Below are positions 8,167 through 15,951 of a DNA stretch of 28,793 nt, one piece after another (position 1 is the first letter of the stretch; each line of letters starts with the position of its first letter). The DNA lies in NCBI GenBank assembly GCA_004558205.1, contig SFDM01000042.1, positions 1 through 28,793 on the forward strand, given 5' to 3'. The notes under the pieces were generated by a model, which was given only the letters and a program-made list of their open reading frames with translations, made no database searches and was not told where the DNA came from. The stretch is from Pyramidobacter piscolens. GTDB lineage: Bacteria > Synergistota > Synergistia > Synergistales > Dethiosulfovibrionaceae. The translations under genes and the position numbers were made by a program.

Positions 8167-10194
8167 ATGGAGACAGATCAGTTTAAGCTCCACGCCGAAT
8201 GGGCGCCTGCGGGCGATCAGCCTCAGGCCATTGAATCCCTGATGGATGGCCTGCGCAAAAACGAAAGCTGCTCCACCCTTCTGGGCGTGACGGGCAGCGG
8301 CAAGACCTTTACGGTGGCCAACGTGCTGGCGCAGTACAACAAGCCCACGCTGGTGCTGGCTCACAACAAGACCCTGGCGGCGCAGCTTTACAGCGAGTTC
8401 AAGAACTTCTTTCCCGAAAACGCAGTCCACTACTTCGTCAGCTATTACGACTATTACCAGCCCGAGGCCTACCTGCCGGGGTCCGACACCTACATCGAGA
8501 AGGACGCCTCCATCAACGAGCAGATAGAGAGAATGCGCCTGGCCACCACCAAGTCGCTGATCGAGCGGCGCGACGTGATCGTCGTCGCCAGCGTGTCCTG
8601 CATTTACGGCATGGGCAAGCGCGAAAACTACGAAAATGCCATCGTGACCTTCAACGTGGGCGAGCACTGGAGCCGGCGCACCTTTCAGGAAGCCCTGATG
8701 AAGAGCTATTACGAGCGCAACGACATCGACCTGTCGCCCGGTAAATACCGAGTCCGCGGCGATGTGCTGGAGCTCTATCCCGTTTACAGCGACACCACGG
8801 TGCGTTTTTCCTTCTTCGACGAGGAAATCGAGTCCATCGACGAGGTCGATCCCGTCAGCGGCAAGACGCTGGGAAAGAAGAACAGAGTCTCGGTCTTTCC
8901 GGCGCAGCACTACGTCACCAGCGATAACGCCATCGCCGACTCCATGGCGAAGATCAAAGCGGAAATGGAGCTTCAGGTGGGGAAGTTCCAATCCCAGGGA
9001 AAATATCTGGAAGCCCAGCGCCTTGAGAGCCGGACGCGCTACGATATGGAGATGCTGGCCGAGGCGGGCTACTGTTCCGGCATCGAGAACTATTCGCGCT
9101 ATCTCGACGGGCGCGAGGAAGGCGAGCAGCCGGGCACGCTTCTCGACTTCTTCCCCCCCGATTTCCTGATGATCGTGGACGAGTCACACATCACGCTGCC
9201 CCAGGTCCGAGGCATGTTCAACGGCGACCGGGCGCGCAAGGAAGTGCTGGTGGAGCACGGCTTCCGCCTGCCTTCCTGCCTGGACAACCGCCCCCTCAAG
9301 TGGCCTGAGTTCGAGCAGTATATGCAGCGCGTGATCTGCTGTTCCGCCACGCCGGGCGACTGGGAGCTGGACCATTCGAAGCGCGTGGTGGAACAGCTTC
9401 TGCGCCCCACGGGGGTGGTGGATCCTGAAGTGGTCATCCGCCCCGCCACGGGGCAGGTGGACGACCTTCTCGACGAGATCCAGAAGGTTCGCGCCGACGG
9501 CGGCCGCTGCCTCGTGACCACGCTGACCAAAAAGGCCTCGGAAGACCTTTCGGAGTACATGCACAACTTGGGGATCAAGGCCAAGTACATCCACTCGGAA
9601 CTGAACACCTTTGAACGCGCCGAGCTGATCAACGCGCTGCGCTCGGGCGACCTGGAAGTCCTGGTGGGTATCAACCTGCTCCGCGAGGGCATCGACATGC
9701 CCGAGGTGACGCTTGTGGCGATTCTAGACGCCGACCGCGAGGGATTTCTCCGTTCCTACCGTTCGCTTGTGCAGGTCATGGGGCGCGCCGCGCGCAACAC
9801 CAACTCCAGAGTCATCCTCTACGCCGACGCGGAAACCGACAGCATCAAGGCCGCCGTCAGCGAGTCCAAGCGCCGCCGGGAGAAACAGATCAGCTATAAC
9901 CTGGAGCACCACATCACGCCTCAGACGATCCATAAGGCCATCACCAACCTGCTGCCCGAAGTGGAGTTCGAGGCGGCGCCCGCCGCTGCCAGCGAGGGAA
10001 TCGAAGAGCCTGCAGAGCAGATGAGCAACGCCGAGCTGGAGAAGATGATGTGGGATGCGGTGAAGAAATTACAGTTTGAGAAGGCCGCCCGAATCCGTGA
10101 TATGATTCAGGCCATGCAGGAAGAAGAACCGGGAGGAGGCAAATCTCTCCGTGTCGCAGCAGACAATCGCCGTCAGAGGCGCAAGAGAACATAA
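8167..10194 (+). CDS. uvrB: Excinuclease ABC subunit B
   Basis: UvrB is the damage-verifying helicase-like subunit of nucleotide excision repair; it is loaded by UvrA and then recruits UvrC. The 675-residue protein has Walker A GVTGSGKT (40-47), the beta-hairpin segment YYDYYQPEAYLP that clamps DNA, a DESH box (VDESHITLPQ), helicase motifs in the second half (QVMGRAARN), and a C-terminal UVR motif (LEKMMWDAVKKLQFEKAARI) that contacts UvrC. The ATG at 8167 follows GGAGGGGA by 7 bases; the upstream in-frame start at 8137 has no site. The end overlaps uvrA by 44 bases. Length is normal. Confidence 0.98.
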   Translation: METDQFKLHAEWAPAGDQPQAIESLMDGLRKNESCSTLLGVTGSGKTFTVANVLAQYNKPTLVLAHNKTLAAQLYSEFKNFFPENAVHYFVSYYDYYQPEAYLPGSDTYIEKDASINEQIERMRLATTKSLIERRDVIVVASVSCIYGMGKRENYENAIVTFNVGEHWSRRTFQEALMKSYYERNDIDLSPGKYRVRGDVLELYPVYSDTTVRFSFFDEEIESIDEVDPVSGKTLGKKNRVSVFPAQHYVTSDNAIADSMAKIKAEMELQVGKFQSQGKYLEAQRLESRTRYDMEMLAEAGYCSGIENYSRYLDGREEGEQPGTLLDFFPPDFLMIVDESHITLPQVRGMFNGDRARKEVLVEHGFRLPSCLDNRPLKWPEFEQYMQRVICCSATPGDWELDHSKRVVEQLLRPTGVVDPEVVIRPATGQVDDLLDEIQKVRADGGRCLVTTLTKKASEDLSEYMHNLGIKAKYIHSELNTFERAELINALRSGDLEVLVGINLLREGIDMPEVTLVAILDADREGFLRSYRSLVQVMGRAARNTNSRVILYADAETDSIKAAVSESKRRREKQISYNLEHHITPQTIHKAITNLLPEVEFEAAPAAASEGIEEPAEQMSNAELEKMMWDAVKKLQFEKAARIRDMIQAMQEEEPGGGKSLRVAADNRRQRRKRT

Positions 10195-12997
10195 TCTTAA
10201 AAACATATCGCTGGAACTGCCGAAAAACAAGTTTATCGTCATCACAGGCCCGTCAGGTTCGGGAAAGAGTTCGCTGGCCTTTGATACGCTGTACGCCGAA
10301 GGCCAGCGCCGCTACGTGGAATCCCTTTCGTCCTATGCGCGCCAGTTTTTGGGCGTGCAGAAGAAACCCGACGTGGACGACATCAGCGGCCTGTCGCCGG
10401 CCATATCGATCGAACAGAAAGGCACGTCCCACAACCCCCGTTCCACCGTGGGAACCGTCACAGAAATTTACGACTATCTGCGGCTTCTCTTCGCACGCGC
10501 TGGCACGCCCTACTGCCCCCAGTGCGGCAAGCCCGTTCACCGTTACTCCGTGGACGAGATCGTGGACCGCATCTACAAGACCCACCCCGGCGCGAAGCTG
10601 GAGATCTTGGCGCCCGTAGTGCGGGCTAAGAAAGGCGAGTTTAAGAACGTCTTCCTGAGCCTGCGCAAGAAGGGCTACATGAGAGTGCGAGTGGACGGCG
10701 AGGTCCTGTGGCTTGAAGAGGATATCCCGCTGGAAAAGCAGAAGAAACACACGATTGAAGTGGTGGTGGACCGCCTGACGGTCCAGCCCGACCGGAAAGG
10801 GCGCGTCGCCGAAGCCGTCCAGGCGGCGCTGCAGCTCTCCGACGGCTTTGTGCTCGTGGCGGCCGACGGCGCCGAGGATATGCTTACGGAGCGTTTCGCC
10901 TGCCCCGACTGCGGCATATCTCTGCCCGACATACAGCCGGCGCTGTTCTCCTTTAACAACCCTGTGGGAGCTTGCCCCGACTGCTCCGGCATCGGCAGCC
11001 ACAGCCATTTTTCCGAAGAGCTGTCGGTCAATCCCGAGTTGTCGGTGCGCGACGGGGCGCTGCTGCCCTTCAGGGGCAAACAGTATATGCTCTATCGCCT
11101 CGAGGAGCTCGCAAAGAAGATGAAGCTCGACCTGGACGCGCCCTACAAAAAATTGCCCCAAGCGCAGAAAGACGTGCTGCTGAACGGTTCCGACGTCCGA
11201 ATGCCGCTGCTATTCGAGCGCGGCGGCGAGGTCACGGAATATAACGGCCGCTACGAAGGCCTCTTTCCCTGGCTGGAAAAGCAGTGGAACATGAGCGAGT
11301 CCGAGCAGACTCTGGAAGACTTGGGCCGCTTCAGGACCGAAGACGTCTGCAAAACCTGTGGCGGTTCGCGTCTGAAGCCCGAAGCGCTGTGCGTCAAGTT
11401 CTGGGATAGGACGATCAACGACCTGGTGTCCATGCCTGTGTCGGATTTCTACAGCCTCGTCCTGGAAAAATCCAAAGATGGAGCTGAGAACGCCGTGATC
11501 GGCCAGGTGCTGATTGAGCTGACCAAGCGTTTGAGCTTTCTCGTGGAGGTGGGCGTGGGCTATCTGACGCTGAGCCGCCGCGGCGACACCCTGAGCGGCG
11601 GTGAAAGCCAGAGGATCAGGCTGGCCACGCAGATCGGCTCCAAGCTTTCGGGCGTCATGTACGTCCTTGACGAGCCCACGATCGGCCTCCACTCCAACGA
11701 CACCAGCAAGCTGATCAACGCGCTCAAGTCGGTGCGCGACATGGACAACACGGTAATCGTGGTGGAACACGACCGCGACACCATGCTTGCCGCCGATTAC
11801 ATCGTGGAGATCGGTCCCGGGGCCGGCGAATTCGGCGGGGAGGTGGTCCAGTGCGGCAGCGCCGCCGAGTTCAGAAAGACCAACTCCCTGACGGGGCCCT
11901 ACCTGCGCGGCGACGCCTGCGGCATCGTGCCGTCGCCGCGTCTCGTGACGCCGCCGGAATGCATTAAAGTGCTCGGCGCGGCGGAACACAACCTGAAAGA
12001 CATCGACGTCTCCATTCCCCTCAACGCCCTGGTCTGCCTGACGGGCGTGTCGGGATCGGGAAAGAGCAGTTTCCTTCACGACGTGCTCTACAGAGGGCTG
12101 CGGCGCAAGATGGACCCCGATTACCGCAACATTCCCGGACGCCATAAAGACATCGTCGGCTGGGAGGGGCTGAAAAACGTGTCCATGGTGGATCAGAGCC
12201 CCATCGGCCGCACGCCCCGGTCCAATCCCGCCACCTACACGGGGCTGTTTTCCAGCATCCGCGAGCTCTACGCCGAGCTGCCCGAGGCGAAACTGCGCGG
12301 TTTCGGCAGCGGACGCTTCAGCTTCAACATCAAGGGCGGGCGCTGCGAAGCCTGCGGCGGCGCCGGCGAAAAGAGGGTGTCCATGCTCTTCATGCCCGAC
12401 GTCTACGTGGAGTGCGACGTGTGCCATGGCGCGCGTTACAACCGCGAAACTCTGGAAGTGAAGTTCAAGGATCACAGTATCGCCGACGTGCTGAATCTGT
12501 CGGTGGACCAGGCCGCCGAACTTTTCGCAGACATCCCCAAGATCGCCAAGCGTCTCGAGCTGCTCCAGCGCGCGGGGCTGGGCTATATCCATCTCGGGCA
12601 GTCGGCGCTGACTCTGAGCGGCGGCGAGGCGCAGCGCGTCAAGCTGGCCAAGGAGCTGAGCAAGCGCTTCACGGGCAACACGCTCTATATGCTCGACGAA
12701 CCTTCCACAGGGCTGTTCTACACCGACGTGGCCAAACTGCTGAGGATTTTTCACGACCTGGTGGATCAGGGGAACTCGGTGCTGCTGATCGAGCATAACA
12801 TGGACATCATCTGTTCCTGCGATTATGTGATCGATCTGGGGCCGGACGGCGGCAGCGCAGGCGGGAAGCTTGTGGCCTGCGGCTCGCCCCAGGAGCTGGC
12901 ACTGTCGGGCAAGGGCTATACGGCCCTCGCCATCAGGCAATATCTCAAAGAGTTCGGGAGGACGAAGGACAATGGATCAGCGAAAAAGAAGCGATAA
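10151..12997 (+). CDS. uvrA: Excinuclease ABC subunit A
   Basis: UvrA is the ABC-type ATPase dimer that finds bulky DNA lesions and loads UvrB. The 948-residue protein has two ABC modules. The first Walker A is GPSGSGKSS at about 33-41 and the second is GVSGSGKSS in the C-terminal half, each paired with an LSGGE signature (DTLSGGESQRIRL and LTLSGGEAQRVKL). Zinc-binding Cys pairs are seen at CPQCG, CPDCG..CPDC and CEACGG..CDVC. The GTG at 10151 is the natural N-terminus (SQQTIAVRGAREHNLKNI), with GGGAGGAGG about 12 bases upstream. It starts 44 bases inside uvrB, so the two subunits are probably translated in a coupled way. Confidence 0.98.
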   Translation: MSQQTIAVRGAREHNLKNISLELPKNKFIVITGPSGSGKSSLAFDTLYAEGQRRYVESLSSYARQFLGVQKKPDVDDISGLSPAISIEQKGTSHNPRSTVGTVTEIYDYLRLLFARAGTPYCPQCGKPVHRYSVDEIVDRIYKTHPGAKLEILAPVVRAKKGEFKNVFLSLRKKGYMRVRVDGEVLWLEEDIPLEKQKKHTIEVVVDRLTVQPDRKGRVAEAVQAALQLSDGFVLVAADGAEDMLTERFACPDCGISLPDIQPALFSFNNPVGACPDCSGIGSHSHFSEELSVNPELSVRDGALLPFRGKQYMLYRLEELAKKMKLDLDAPYKKLPQAQKDVLLNGSDVRMPLLFERGGEVTEYNGRYEGLFPWLEKQWNMSESEQTLEDLGRFRTEDVCKTCGGSRLKPEALCVKFWDRTINDLVSMPVSDFYSLVLEKSKDGAENAVIGQVLIELTKRLSFLVEVGVGYLTLSRRGDTLSGGESQRIRLATQIGSKLSGVMYVLDEPTIGLHSNDTSKLINALKSVRDMDNTVIVVEHDRDTMLAADYIVEIGPGAGEFGGEVVQCGSAAEFRKTNSLTGPYLRGDACGIVPSPRLVTPPECIKVLGAAEHNLKDIDVSIPLNALVCLTGVSGSGKSSFLHDVLYRGLRRKMDPDYRNIPGRHKDIVGWEGLKNVSMVDQSPIGRTPRSNPATYTGLFSSIRELYAELPEAKLRGFGSGRFSFNIKGGRCEACGGAGEKRVSMLFMPDVYVECDVCHGARYNRETLEVKFKDHSIADVLNLSVDQAAELFADIPKIAKRLELLQRAGLGYIHLGQSALTLSGGEAQRVKLAKELSKRFTGNTLYMLDEPSTGLFYTDVAKLLRIFHDLVDQGNSVLLIEHNMDIICSCDYVIDLGPDGGSAGGKLVACGSPQELALSGKGYTALAIRQYLKEFGRTKDNGSAKKKR

Positions 12998-14018
12998 GAG
13001 GGATAACCGCAGCGGCGGCGAGTTCCGCGGCGGCAGAAACTCTCAAGAAAGTCGAGGAGGCCGCGGCGCCCGTGCGGGGAAGGGCGACGCCGGCGGGAGA
13101 GACTTCCGCGGCGGCCGGCCCTCTGCCGGAGCGGCGCGCGGCGATTCCCAGGGACGCTCCAAGGCGCCTTCGGGCTACGACAGGAAAGGCGCTTCTGAAA
13201 GAAGCTTTTCCTCTGAAGAAAAAGGCGCGCCTCTGAAACGTTATGCCGCGGAAAAAAGGCGTCCTCTTTCGCAGCCGGCTTCTGACGACCTCTGCTGGGG
13301 CAGAAACCCCGTTTTAACGCTTTTGGAGAACAAACCCTCGCTCTGCCGGAAGGTGACGCTTCTGACAGGCGCTCAGGACGATTTCCGCGAGAAAATAGCG
13401 CGGCTCTGCGCCGACAACGGCGTCCCCCTGGATGTGGCCGAACGGGAAGATCTTGACTTGATGACCGGCGGCGCCGTCCATCAGGGAGTGGCGGCCCGTA
13501 TGTCGCCCCTGCCTCCCGCCGACCTTGACGACGTGGTTGACGGCCTTGACCCGCAGGCTCCGGCCCTGGTGGTCCTGATGGATCACTGCCAGGATCCTCA
13601 CAATCTGGGCGCGGTGATCCGCACCGCCGAGGTTGCCGGAGCGGCCTGCGTGATCTGCCAGAACGACCGATCGGCCACGGTCAACGGCACGGTGGTGAAG
13701 ACCAGTGCTGGAGCGGCTTTCAGGCTGCCCGTGGTTCAGGTGGTCAACGTCAACCGAGCTTTGGAACGGTTAAAAGCAAAAAATTTCTGGGTGGTCGGCC
13801 TGGACCACCACACCGAGGAGACCATTTGGACCAGCCCCTTGCCCGAAAGGATGGTCCTGGTGGTCGGTTCCGAGGGCGAGGGCATCTCGGCGCTGGTGTC
13901 GAAAAACTGTGACAAGCTCGTCAAATTCCCCATGGCGGGAAACACAGGCAACCTCAACGCCAGCGTAGCCGCGGCCCTTGGGATGTTTGAGTGGGTGCGG
14001 CTGCACCTCGCGAAATAA
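12972..14018 (+). CDS. rlmB: TrmH/SpoU-family 23S rRNA 2'-O-methyltransferase (RlmB-like) with Arg/Gly-rich N-terminal extension
   Basis: SPOUT-class enzyme of 348 residues, predicted to methylate a ribose 2'-hydroxyl in 23S rRNA with S-adenosylmethionine. The first ~100 residues are low complexity, rich in Arg, Gly, Ser, Asp and Lys (many RGG-like triplets) and probably disordered RNA-binding. A substrate-binding domain begins near 106 (DDLCWGRNPVLTLLEN). The catalytic SPOUT domain shows the three family motifs: NLGAVIRTAEVAG, VLVVGSEGEGIS and NLNASVAAALGMFEW. The ATG at 12972 lies inside the 3' end of uvrA (26-base overlap) with GGGAGGACGAAGGA just upstream. Ordinary RlmB is about 245 residues, so the extra length is all in the tail. 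Substrate could instead be tRNA or another rRNA site. Confidence 0.88.
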   Translation: MDQRKRSDKRDNRSGGEFRGGRNSQESRGGRGARAGKGDAGGRDFRGGRPSAGAARGDSQGRSKAPSGYDRKGASERSFSSEEKGAPLKRYAAEKRRPLSQPASDDLCWGRNPVLTLLENKPSLCRKVTLLTGAQDDFREKIARLCADNGVPLDVAEREDLDLMTGGAVHQGVAARMSPLPPADLDDVVDGLDPQAPALVVLMDHCQDPHNLGAVIRTAEVAGAACVICQNDRSATVNGTVVKTSAGAAFRLPVVQVVNVNRALERLKAKNFWVVGLDHHTEETIWTSPLPERMVLVVGSEGEGISALVSKNCDKLVKFPMAGNTGNLNASVAAALGMFEWVRLHLAK

Positions 14019-14019
14019 C

Positions 14020-14041
14020 CCGGTAAATTGCGGTTTACCGG
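14020..14041. repeat. Short perfect hairpin after rlmB
   Basis: CCGGTAAA (14020-14027) and TTTACCGG (14034-14041) form a perfect 8-bp stem with a 6-base loop, immediately after the rlmB stop. No T-run follows. It directly precedes the larger foldback and may be part of the same element. Confidence 0.7.
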
Positions 14042-14169
14042 CGTCACTCGCTAAACGTCCCAGCTGCTCGAACCCTTCTCCGGCCCAAGCCTCAACGTAC
14101 TAAAAGTACGCCTCCGGTTGGGCCGGGGGAAGGCTTCTTCGCACCTGGAACGTTTATCGAGCGCCGCCG
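14039..14169. repeat. Large foldback element (about 130 bases), REP/MITE-like
   Basis: The intergenic DNA folds back on itself nearly end to end. From the centre outward: CGTAC/GTACG around TAAAA (14096-14110), then CCGGCCCAA against TTGGGCCGG, CCTTCTCCGG against CCGGGGGAAGG (one bulge), TAAACGTCCCAG against CTGGAACGTTTA (one mismatch), CTCG against CGAG, and GGCG against CGCC. It has no T-run and no coding potential. It has the look of a repetitive extragenic palindrome or a miniature inverted-repeat element. It could also act as an RNA hairpin that separates rlmB expression from proC. Confidence 0.75.
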
Positions 14170-14211
14170 TCACCAAAGCTTTCTTGAGATATTTGAGAGG
14201 AGATCATTGAT

Positions 14212-15030
14212 ATGAACGTGAAAGAACTTCGTCCGATTATTGTCGGCGGCGGCAATCTTGGCGGCGCCGTGGCCCGCGGGCTGCACCGCGCCGGCCTGTC
14301 GCCCGTGGTGGTGGAATTGGCGGGACCGAATTTTGATAAGCTGGCTGCCGACGGCCTAAAAGCGGTGAACGATCTGGAAGATGCTCTCAACATCAGCGAT
14401 GGGCCTGTTTTTATAGCCCTCAAGCCCTGGCTGATGAAGGGATACTGCGAAGAGAACAGCGCGCTGCTGGCGGGGCGGCTCTGCGTGTCCTGCGCGGCCA
14501 TGGTGGACCTGGCGGTGCTGAAAGCGGCGGCGCCCAAGGCTTCATGGGGCCGCATCATGACCAACATTGGCGCGGCCGTCGGAGCCGCCTTTACCGGCGT
14601 GGTTCGGGGCGATTGGGACGACGGGCAGGCTGAAACCGTCAGGTCGCTGTGCCTGGCCTTCGGCGACGCCGAGTTTGCCGCCGAAAAGGACCTGGACGCG
14701 ATTACCGGTCTCTCGGGGTCCGGCATCGCCTATGTGCTGGAACTGCTCGAGGGTTTTATCCAGGGCGGTCTTGCCGTGGGCCTGAAGGGCGACCTGTCCC
14801 GGCGCGTGGGCGTCGCTACGGTTCTCGGAGCCGCCGAACTGGTCAGGGAGAGCGGCGTCCATCCCGCTATTCTGAAAGACAACGTCTGCACTCCCGGCGG
14901 GACGACCATCGCCGGTATCCGCGCACTGCAGAAATCGGGCTTCCGGAGCGCCTTCATCGAGGCGCTGGTGGCCACGGCCGAGAAGAGCAAAGCCGGTTCC
15001 GAGGCTTTTAGAGCGGCGGCTGGGAAGTAG
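14212..15030 (+). CDS. proC: Pyrroline-5-carboxylate reductase
   Basis: ProC catalyses the last step of proline synthesis, reducing 1-pyrroline-5-carboxylate to proline with NAD(P)H in the cytoplasm. The 272-residue protein has an N-terminal Rossmann fold with IIVGGGNLGGAVARGL, and the conserved dimerisation domain with GLSGSGIAYV and KDNVCTPGGTTIAGIRAL, which is the diagnostic P5CR signature. The ATG at 14212 follows GAGAGGAG by 9 bases. It stands alone, between the foldback element and a strong terminator. Length is normal for the family. Confidence 0.96.
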   Translation: MNVKELRPIIVGGGNLGGAVARGLHRAGLSPVVVELAGPNFDKLAADGLKAVNDLEDALNISDGPVFIALKPWLMKGYCEENSALLAGRLCVSCAAMVDLAVLKAAAPKASWGRIMTNIGAAVGAAFTGVVRGDWDDGQAETVRSLCLAFGDAEFAAEKDLDAITGLSGSGIAYVLELLEGFIQGGLAVGLKGDLSRRVGVATVLGAAELVRESGVHPAILKDNVCTPGGTTIAGIRALQKSGFRSAFIEALVATAEKSKAGSEAFRAAAGK

Positions 15031-15048
15031 GGGCACTGCGACTATACC

Positions 15049-15105
15049 AGGGACAAAAAAGCGCTGAACGTGTTGTTTCATCACGTTCAGCGCTTTTTTG
15101 TCCCT
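15049..15105. terminator. Perfect 24-bp bidirectional terminator between proC and the first repressor
   Basis: Arms 15049-15072 and 15082-15105 are exact reverse complements with a 9-base loop. The core is GCGCTGAACGTG, flanked by six A on one side and six T on the other, so it can stop transcription from both directions. It lies between convergent genes. Confidence 0.93.
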
Positions 15106-15112
15106 ATTTCGT

Positions 15113-15793
15113 TTAAAGCCCCACCTTGGGGCGTGACAGGGCCCACATAATCTTTCCGAGAATGGCGAAAGAAACGCCCTTTGCCTGAAGTGATTTTATT
15201 TCGATATGAGGATACCTCTCAGAAGAAGCCCTGAGCTCGCACTGATCCTCTCCTTTCCGGTAAAACCATCGAATGACATAGCGGGCGTCCACCTTTGCTA
15301 AAACGGCATCGCCGTCGAGGATTTCCTCGGCGGGGTTGACGACGGCGAGTGATCTTTCGCAAATACCGGCGCCGGTCATGCTGTCGCCTTCCACGACGAT
15401 AACGAAGGGCCTTTCGCGTGCGTCTTCGGAGATCCGTCCGACCAGAAAACTGGGAAGAGCCAGCACCTCGTCGACCGTCGAATTTTGAAGCCTGAACTGG
15501 AGATTGACGAAACTTCTATAGACAGGGATGTTGATCCAGTCCTGATACAGGGCATGCTGTGCATTCTTGGAATAGGAAGTGGGCTCTTGGACGATGGCGA
15601 CTTCGCCGAGGATCTCCGTGACCGGCACTTTTAGGAGAAACGCTATTTCGCGAAGCCGGTCTTCCCGAATATTTCGATCCCCGTTCTCCCAGCGGCAAAG
15701 GCTTGACGGCGTGATTTTGAGAGAATCGGCGAAATCTTTTCGGGAAATCCCGCGGGCTTCTCTTAACTTCTTGATTCTTTGGCCTGTGTTCAT
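15113..15793 (-). CDS. XRE-family HTH repressor with S24 (LexA/CI-like) C-terminal domain, copy 1
   Basis: A predicted DNA-binding repressor of 226 residues. Residues 4-60 form a Cro/CI-type helix-turn-helix (ITPSSLCRWENGDRNIRE). Residues about 112-220 form a peptidase S24-like domain with EGDSM (Ser138), AVVNPAEEILDGDAVLAK and AILGKIMW. By eye against LexA, the position of the catalytic Lys is Arg175, so self-cleavage is doubtful. The ATG at 15793 has GAGGTGAT at good distance; an ATG at 15820 has no site. It diverges from the diguanylate cyclase gene, whose promoter it is placed to control, and converges on proC. It is a clear paralogue of the gene at 26473-27168. Ligand or signal is unknown. 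Confidence 0.88.
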   Translation of the reverse strand: MNTGQRIKKLREARGISRKDFADSLKITPSSLCRWENGDRNIREDRLREIAFLLKVPVTEILGEVAIVQEPTSYSKNAQHALYQDWINIPVYRSFVNLQFRLQNSTVDEVLALPSFLVGRISEDARERPFVIVVEGDSMTGAGICERSLAVVNPAEEILDGDAVLAKVDARYVIRWFYRKGEDQCELRASSERYPHIEIKSLQAKGVSFAILGKIMWALSRPKVGL

Positions 15794-15871
15794 TTTTGGT
15801 ATCACCTCATCTCTTATCATTGATGATTTTAAAGAGAAGTGTTTGACTTTATGGAATTAATATTGCGTTAT

Positions 15872-15909
15872 TGGTATTTATCTTGACGGAAATTGTAAAA
15901 ATGGTATTA
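15872..15909 (+). promoter_or_regulatory. Promoter of the diguanylate cyclase gene with a TGGTATT direct repeat
   Basis: The -35 TTGACG (15883-15888) and -10 TATTAT (15905-15910) are 16 bases apart. TGGTATT occurs at 15872-15878 and again at 15902-15908, 30 bases apart, flanking and overlapping the promoter. A third TGGTAT is at 15797-15802 next to the repressor start. The repeats are candidate operators of the divergent repressor. The promoter is well supported; the operator role is inference. Confidence 0.65.
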
Positions 15910-15951
15910 TGAGATATGCTGAGATTAGCCAGAGTTAAAGGAGTGAACTGT

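Noticed and set aside
11210..12940. 576-codon minus-strand frame opposite uvrA
   Set aside because: Shadow of uvrA; no start signal and no motif.
14020..14169. CRISPR-like array
   Set aside because: The repeats are a single foldback; there are no regularly spaced direct repeats or cas genes anywhere in the window.
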